In this document: positions 60,788-64,000 of the stretch, in pieces
How positions within the stretch are numbered: the stretch's first letter is position 1
Layout: each line of letters opens with the position of its first letter
Made by a program: the position numbers and the translations under genes
From: Paenibacillus gyeongsangnamensis
GTDB taxonomy: Bacteria; Bacillota; Bacilli; Paenibacillales; NBRC-103111
Length of the DNA: 64,000 nt
NCBI RefSeq assembly: GCF_027533625.1
Contig: NZ_JAQAGZ010000003.1
Coordinates: 186,001-250,000, forward strand
Direction of reading: 5' to 3'
Notes under the pieces: model-generated
What the model saw: the letters and a program-made list of their open reading frames with translations, nothing else
Databases searched by the model: none
What the model was told of the DNA's origin: nothing

Positions 60788-61741
60788 ATGACGTTTTTAG
60801 TAAGGCGTCTGCTTCTGGCCGTGCCGGTCATTGTTCTTGTAACGATCATGGTCTTTTCCTTGCTGCATATGCTTCCCGGCGATCCTGCAACGGTCATTCT
60901 AGGCCAAGAAGCTACGCCGGATGCTGTAGCTGCATTGCGCGACGAGCTTGGCTTGAACAAGCCTATCGTCGTCCAGTACTTCGATTGGATGGGAGGGGTG
61001 CTTCAGGGAAACCTGGGGCGCTCGCTCGTAGATCGATCTCCCGTGTCCGAATTAATTGCATCCCGATTTCCGGCTACATTAGAGCTGACGATCGGTACAT
61101 TTATCGTGTCTTTGCTCATAGCGATCCCGGCTGGAATCGTTTCAGCCACCCGCCAAGGCAAATGGATCGACTATTTCAGTACGATTATGGCGCTAGGGGG
61201 CATGTCGATTCCCCATTTTTGGCTGGGCATGATGTTGATCGTATTTTTCTCGGTTCAATTGGGATGGCTGCCAGCTTCGGGCTATGTTCCTTTTAGCGAG
61301 GATCCTCTCGGCAATATTTCCGCGATGATTTTGCCTATTGTGGCAACGGGGCTTCGCGAGTCGGCCGTTCTAATGCGAATGCTTCGAAGCAGCCTGCTCG
61401 ATGTCATGCATGCGGATTATATCCGAACTGCCTATTCCAAGGGGCTTAAGGAACGTGCAGTAGTTCTCGGACATGCGCTAAAAAATGCATTGGTTCCCGT
61501 CGTTACAACAAGCGGCTTGATTGTAGCCGGACTTCTCGGGGGGCTTGTCATTACGGAATCCATATTTTCAATCCCCGGATTCGGGCGACTTATTGTGGAA
61601 TCCATCTTCAGACGTGATTATGTTACGGTGCAAGGAGCCATTCTCGTTTCTGCCTTAATGGTTGTCGTTGTTAATTTGATTGTCGATATTCTGTATGCAT
61701 TCATTGATCCTAGAATCAAGATGGGAAAGGGGGCTGAATAA
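60788..61741 (+). CDS. ABC transporter permease (OppB/DppB type)
   Basis: 317 residues, about six transmembrane helices. Starts FLVRRLLLAVPVIVLVTIMV with LLHMLPGDPATVILG, typical of DppB. The coupling loop is RTAYSKGLKERAVVLGHALK (EAA motif). Starts 11 bases after the binding protein and abuts the second permease gene. Confidence 0.95.
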   Translation: MTFLVRRLLLAVPVIVLVTIMVFSLLHMLPGDPATVILGQEATPDAVAALRDELGLNKPIVVQYFDWMGGVLQGNLGRSLVDRSPVSELIASRFPATLELTIGTFIVSLLIAIPAGIVSATRQGKWIDYFSTIMALGGMSIPHFWLGMMLIVFFSVQLGWLPASGYVPFSEDPLGNISAMILPIVATGLRESAVLMRMLRSSLLDVMHADYIRTAYSKGLKERAVVLGHALKNALVPVVTTSGLIVAGLLGGLVITESIFSIPGFGRLIVESIFRRDYVTVQGAILVSALMVVVVNLIVDILYAFIDPRIKMGKGAE

Positions 61742-62665
61742 ATGAGCTTTCAAGCAAATGCCGACCTTTCCCGACAAGGATTAAGCAACCCCCAATCGAA
61801 TGAGGCTCCGGAAAAAGTAAAAAGCCGGTTTCTTCTCCTGCTTCGCAGGTTTCTTCGTAATCGATTGGCGGTATGCGGTGCATTCATTATTGGAATGCTA
61901 ATGGTTGCAGCCATTTTTGCGCCGCTGCTTGCGACACATGACCCTATATTTAGTCAAGACTATTCCAATATTTTGCAGAAACCAGGCAACGGCCATTTCC
62001 TGGGAACCGATGATTTGGGTCGGGACACTTATTCCCGCCTCCTTTATGGGGCTAGGCTTTCGATCCAGGCCGCGCTGGTTTCCGTAGGAATCGCCGTGCT
62101 GATCGGTGTACCGATCGGACTGGTTACCGGTTATTTCCGGGGCTTCTGGGATGAATGGGTAGTCATGCGCATCGTAGATGCCATGCAGGCATTTCCATCG
62201 CTGATTTTGGCGCTTGCGATGGCTGCAGCTCTGGGCGGGGGCTTTTATAATGCGATGATCGCGATCGGTATCGGCTTCACGCCGGCGTTCGTCCGCATTA
62301 CGAGAGCGCAGGTGCTGACCGTGCGTAATCTGGAGTACATTCAGGCGGCCAAAGCGATCGGCGCCCGAAATTGGAGGATCATGTTTCTGCACGTGCTGCC
62401 TAACTCCATGGCTCCGCTTATGGTCCAAATTACCCTTTCGATGGCCGCCGCCATCATTGCCGAAGCGGGCCTTTCCTATCTGGGTCTTGGGGCTAAGCCG
62501 GAAGAGCCGAGTTGGGGTTCGATGCTGCATATTGCACAGGGATATTTGAATATTGAGCCCCTGTTGGCATTTTGGCCGGGAATGTCCATCTTTCTTGTCG
62601 TGCTCGGCTTTAATTTCCTTGGAGACGGTATTCGTGAGGTGCTGGATCCGAAGCTTAAACGATAG
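61742..62665 (+). CDS. ABC transporter permease (OppC/DppC type)
   Basis: 307 residues. The N-terminus carries a hydrophilic tail, then helix FLRNRLAVCGAFIIGMLMVA; the FLGTDDLGRDTYSRLLYGAR segment is the OppC signature and IQAAKAIGARNWRIMFLHVL is the EAA loop. It begins at the base after the OppB-type stop. Completes the transporter with the two ATPases on the other strand. Confidence 0.95.
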   Translation: MSFQANADLSRQGLSNPQSNEAPEKVKSRFLLLLRRFLRNRLAVCGAFIIGMLMVAAIFAPLLATHDPIFSQDYSNILQKPGNGHFLGTDDLGRDTYSRLLYGARLSIQAALVSVGIAVLIGVPIGLVTGYFRGFWDEWVVMRIVDAMQAFPSLILALAMAAALGGGFYNAMIAIGIGFTPAFVRITRAQVLTVRNLEYIQAAKAIGARNWRIMFLHVLPNSMAPLMVQITLSMAAAIIAEAGLSYLGLGAKPEEPSWGSMLHIAQGYLNIEPLLAFWPGMSIFLVVLGFNFLGDGIREVLDPKLKR

Positions 62666-62683
62666 TCAAAAGGAGGTAAAAAG

Positions 62684-63172
62684 ATGGTATATGTCTATTC
62701 CGAAGAAAATGTAATGCCTCCCTTAGAGCTGGATGAAGTGGACCAACAAATTTTGGAGTCGCTGCACGAGAACAGCCGAATCTCATATACGGATCTGGCC
62801 AAAAGGATCGGGCTTTCCCGGATCGCCGTGCAGCAGCGGATTGCCAGTCTGATTGAGGCGGAGGTGATTGAACGGTTCACGGTGGTCATTAATCCGGCGA
62901 AAGTCGGAATACAGGTCTCGGCGTTTTTCAACGTTGATATCGAACCGCAATTTTTGGACGAGGTCGCTGAGAAATTGTCCAAAGAGCCTCCGGTTACAAG
63001 TCTGTACCATATGTCGGGCCCAAGCACACTTCATATGCATGGCGTATTTAAAAATATGCATGAGATGGAAAATTTTTTGCTCAAAACACTTTACGCAATG
63101 CCCGGCATTGTACGTGTAGACAGCCAGCTGCTGCTGCGGCGTTATAAAAGTCGGATGGGGCTAAAGCTGTAA
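62684..63172 (+). CDS. Lrp/AsnC-family transcriptional regulator
   Basis: 162 residues: helix-turn-helix [20 protein letters not shown] and [20 protein letters not shown], then a RAM ligand domain ([46 protein letters not shown]). GGAGG precedes the ATG. It follows the permease by 18 bases, so it is in the transporter operon and may sense an amino acid released from imported peptides. Confidence 0.9.
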   Translation: MVYVYSEENVMPPLELDEVDQQILESLHENSRISYTDLAKRIGLSRIAVQQRIASLIEAEVIERFTVVINPAKVGIQVSAFFNVDIEPQFLDEVAEKLSKEPPVTSLYHMSGPSTLHMHGVFKNMHEMENFLLKTLYAMPGIVRVDSQLLLRRYKSRMGLKL

Positions 63173-63196
63173 TGAGCTTGGCAGGGGGTTAACTGT

Positions 63197-63787
63197 TTGA
63201 GTACAAGATCTTATAAGGAGCTCTTGATTGCCATGATGCGCACGGGAATCTTGGGCTTTGGCGGCGGGCCTTCCGTTATCCCTCTTATTCGCTACGAAGC
63301 GGTTACAAAGTACCAGTGGCTGGATGATGCCGAGTTTGGTGAAATTTTGGCGATCGCCAATACACTGCCGGGTCCGATCGCTCCCAAAATGGCGGCCTAT
63401 CTCGGGTACCGGCTGAATAAATCAGCGGGAGCTGCCGTTGCGGTGCTCGCGCATATTTTGCCGACCAGCCTTGCCATGATTGCTCTTCTAGGGTTTCTTT
63501 ACAAATTGCAGCATTCCCCTGTCGTTACAGGGATGATTTCCGCGGTACGGCCTGTGATCGCTGTTATGCTCGGTCAAATGGCGTATGAATTTGCTGCGAA
63601 GTCGGTCAAAGGCCTCGGGAAGCTCGGTGCGATTATTTTTGGTGCGATTGCTTTTATACTCCTCTCCGTGGTAAATCTGCACCCTGGCATCGTTGTTGCT
63701 ATTTTCTTATTATATGGAGTTTTTCATTTTAAGCTAAGACCGGCGGGTAACAAGGATGCAGCCGCGCGGAAAGGGGCTTCCTCATGA
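63197..63787 (+). CDS. Chromate transporter (CHR) family, first short subunit
   Basis: 196 residues, the single-domain CHR type that works as a pair. MMRTGILGFGGGPSVIPLIR and EILAIANTLPGPIAPKMAAYLGYR are the conserved parts. Start is TTG at 63197 after AGGGGG. The stop overlaps the start of a second, related gene (ATGA). CHR pairs export chromate in Bacillus, but other anions are possible, and here they follow a peptide transporter and Lrp regulator. Confidence 0.9.
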   Translation: MSTRSYKELLIAMMRTGILGFGGGPSVIPLIRYEAVTKYQWLDDAEFGEILAIANTLPGPIAPKMAAYLGYRLNKSAGAAVAVLAHILPTSLAMIALLGFLYKLQHSPVVTGMISAVRPVIAVMLGQMAYEFAAKSVKGLGKLGAIIFGAIAFILLSVVNLHPGIVVAIFLLYGVFHFKLRPAGNKDAAARKGASS

Positions 63788-64000
63788 ATTTGCTGAAGCT
63801 TTTCTGGGGCTTTTTCTTGGCAAACGTCCTCGGATACGGCGGCGGGCCTTCTTCTATACCGTTGATTCAAGAGGAAGTGGTCAATCAATATGGTTGGTTG
63901 ACCAATGCCCAATTTGCAGATGTACTTGCAGTGAGCAATGCGCTTCCAGGTCCCATCGCCACCAAAATTGCTGCTTTTGTCGGCTACCAGCAGGCAGGGT
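63784..64000 (+). CDS. Chromate transporter (CHR) family, second short subunit (3' partial)
   Basis: Reads MNLLKLFWGFFLANVLGYGG, then GPSSIPLIQEEVVNQYGWLT and VLAVSNALPGPIATKIAAFV, the same conserved layout as the gene before it. The coding region runs out of the window. ATG at 63784 overlaps the preceding stop by four bases. Confidence 0.88.
   Translation, partial: MNLLKLFWGFFLANVLGYGGGPSSIPLIQEEVVNQYGWLTNAQFADVLAVSNALPGPIATKIAAFVGYQQAG

Noticed and set aside
1..64000. CRISPR arrays, tRNA, rRNA, intact insertion sequences, prophage genes
   Set aside because: None was found on reading. The repeats present are two dispersed families, not spaced arrays, and no transposase or integrase motif was seen.

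Overview
The window reads as one stretch of chromosome from a spore-forming low-GC Gram-positive of the Bacillales, most likely Paenibacillus or a close relative. Supporting signs are an alpha/beta-type small acid-soluble spore protein, a CotF-like coat protein, strong GGAGG ribosome sites with several TTG and GTG starts, lipoprotein signals, CcpA cre and Fnr boxes, a Bacillus-type rhamnose operon, and many hairpin-plus-T-run terminators. No rRNA, tRNA, CRISPR array, prophage or intact transposase was seen. The genus is an inference.

Layout. 1-3.5 kb: partial quinone-oxidoreductase-like gene, CAP-domain lipoprotein with no standard start codon, FusB-type EF-G-binding protein behind a structured leader, VOC protein. 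3.6-9.8 kb: glucosaminate-type operon (amidohydrolase, DgaE-like lyase, DgaF-like aldolase, PfkB kinase, GntR regulator, GntP permease) behind two inverted 17-bp operators. 9.8-13.5 kb: arsenic operon arsR-arsB-arsC-arsI with a truncated phosphatase and a PhnB-like protein. 13.7-17.7 kb: glycosyltransferase, MFS transporter, Nudix-acetyltransferase fusion. 17.9-24.1 kb: a GGDEF-EAL protein and a histidine kinase sharing an AcoR-type GAF-PAS front end, on either side of an acetolactate-synthase-like enzyme and a carboxymuconolactone-decarboxylase-like protein. 24.3-29.2 kb: coat protein; AraC regulator, Gfo/Idh dehydrogenase, DUF993 protein and TIM-barrel isomerase. 29.3-32 kb: cytochrome P450, coiled-coil miniprotein, lactonase-type amidohydrolase. 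32.1-39.3 kb: AT-rich AraC-GyrI regulator, then the rhamnose operon rhaEW, ASRT-family gene, rhaA, rhaB, rhaR. 39.3-47.4 kb: radical SAM protein, spore protein, hemerythrin, adhE-pflB-pflA. 47.4-56 kb: two miniproteins, an MFS transporter, and a MarR-controlled five-gene efflux operon. 56-64 kb: small genes, a split-operon oligopeptide ABC transporter, an Lrp/AsnC regulator and a two-gene chromate-type transporter cut by the window edge.

How the parts work together. Most of the window is carbon catabolism (amino-sugar acid, rhamnose, an undefined oxidised sugar), fermentation under low oxygen, and protection (arsenic, efflux, possibly ribosome-targeting drugs). Two promoters, for hemerythrin and for adhE-pfl, carry Fnr-type boxes at the same distance from their -10 elements, implying shared anaerobic control. 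Two families of non-coding repeat occur: a ~100-bp two-hairpin element (three copies, each abutting a terminator T-run in the same orientation) and a long palindrome (one full and one deleted copy, each just after a stop codon). Strongest candidates for undescribed biology are the two-hairpin repeat, the paired AcoR-type sensors around a TPP enzyme, and the Gfo/Idh-DUF993-isomerase operon.
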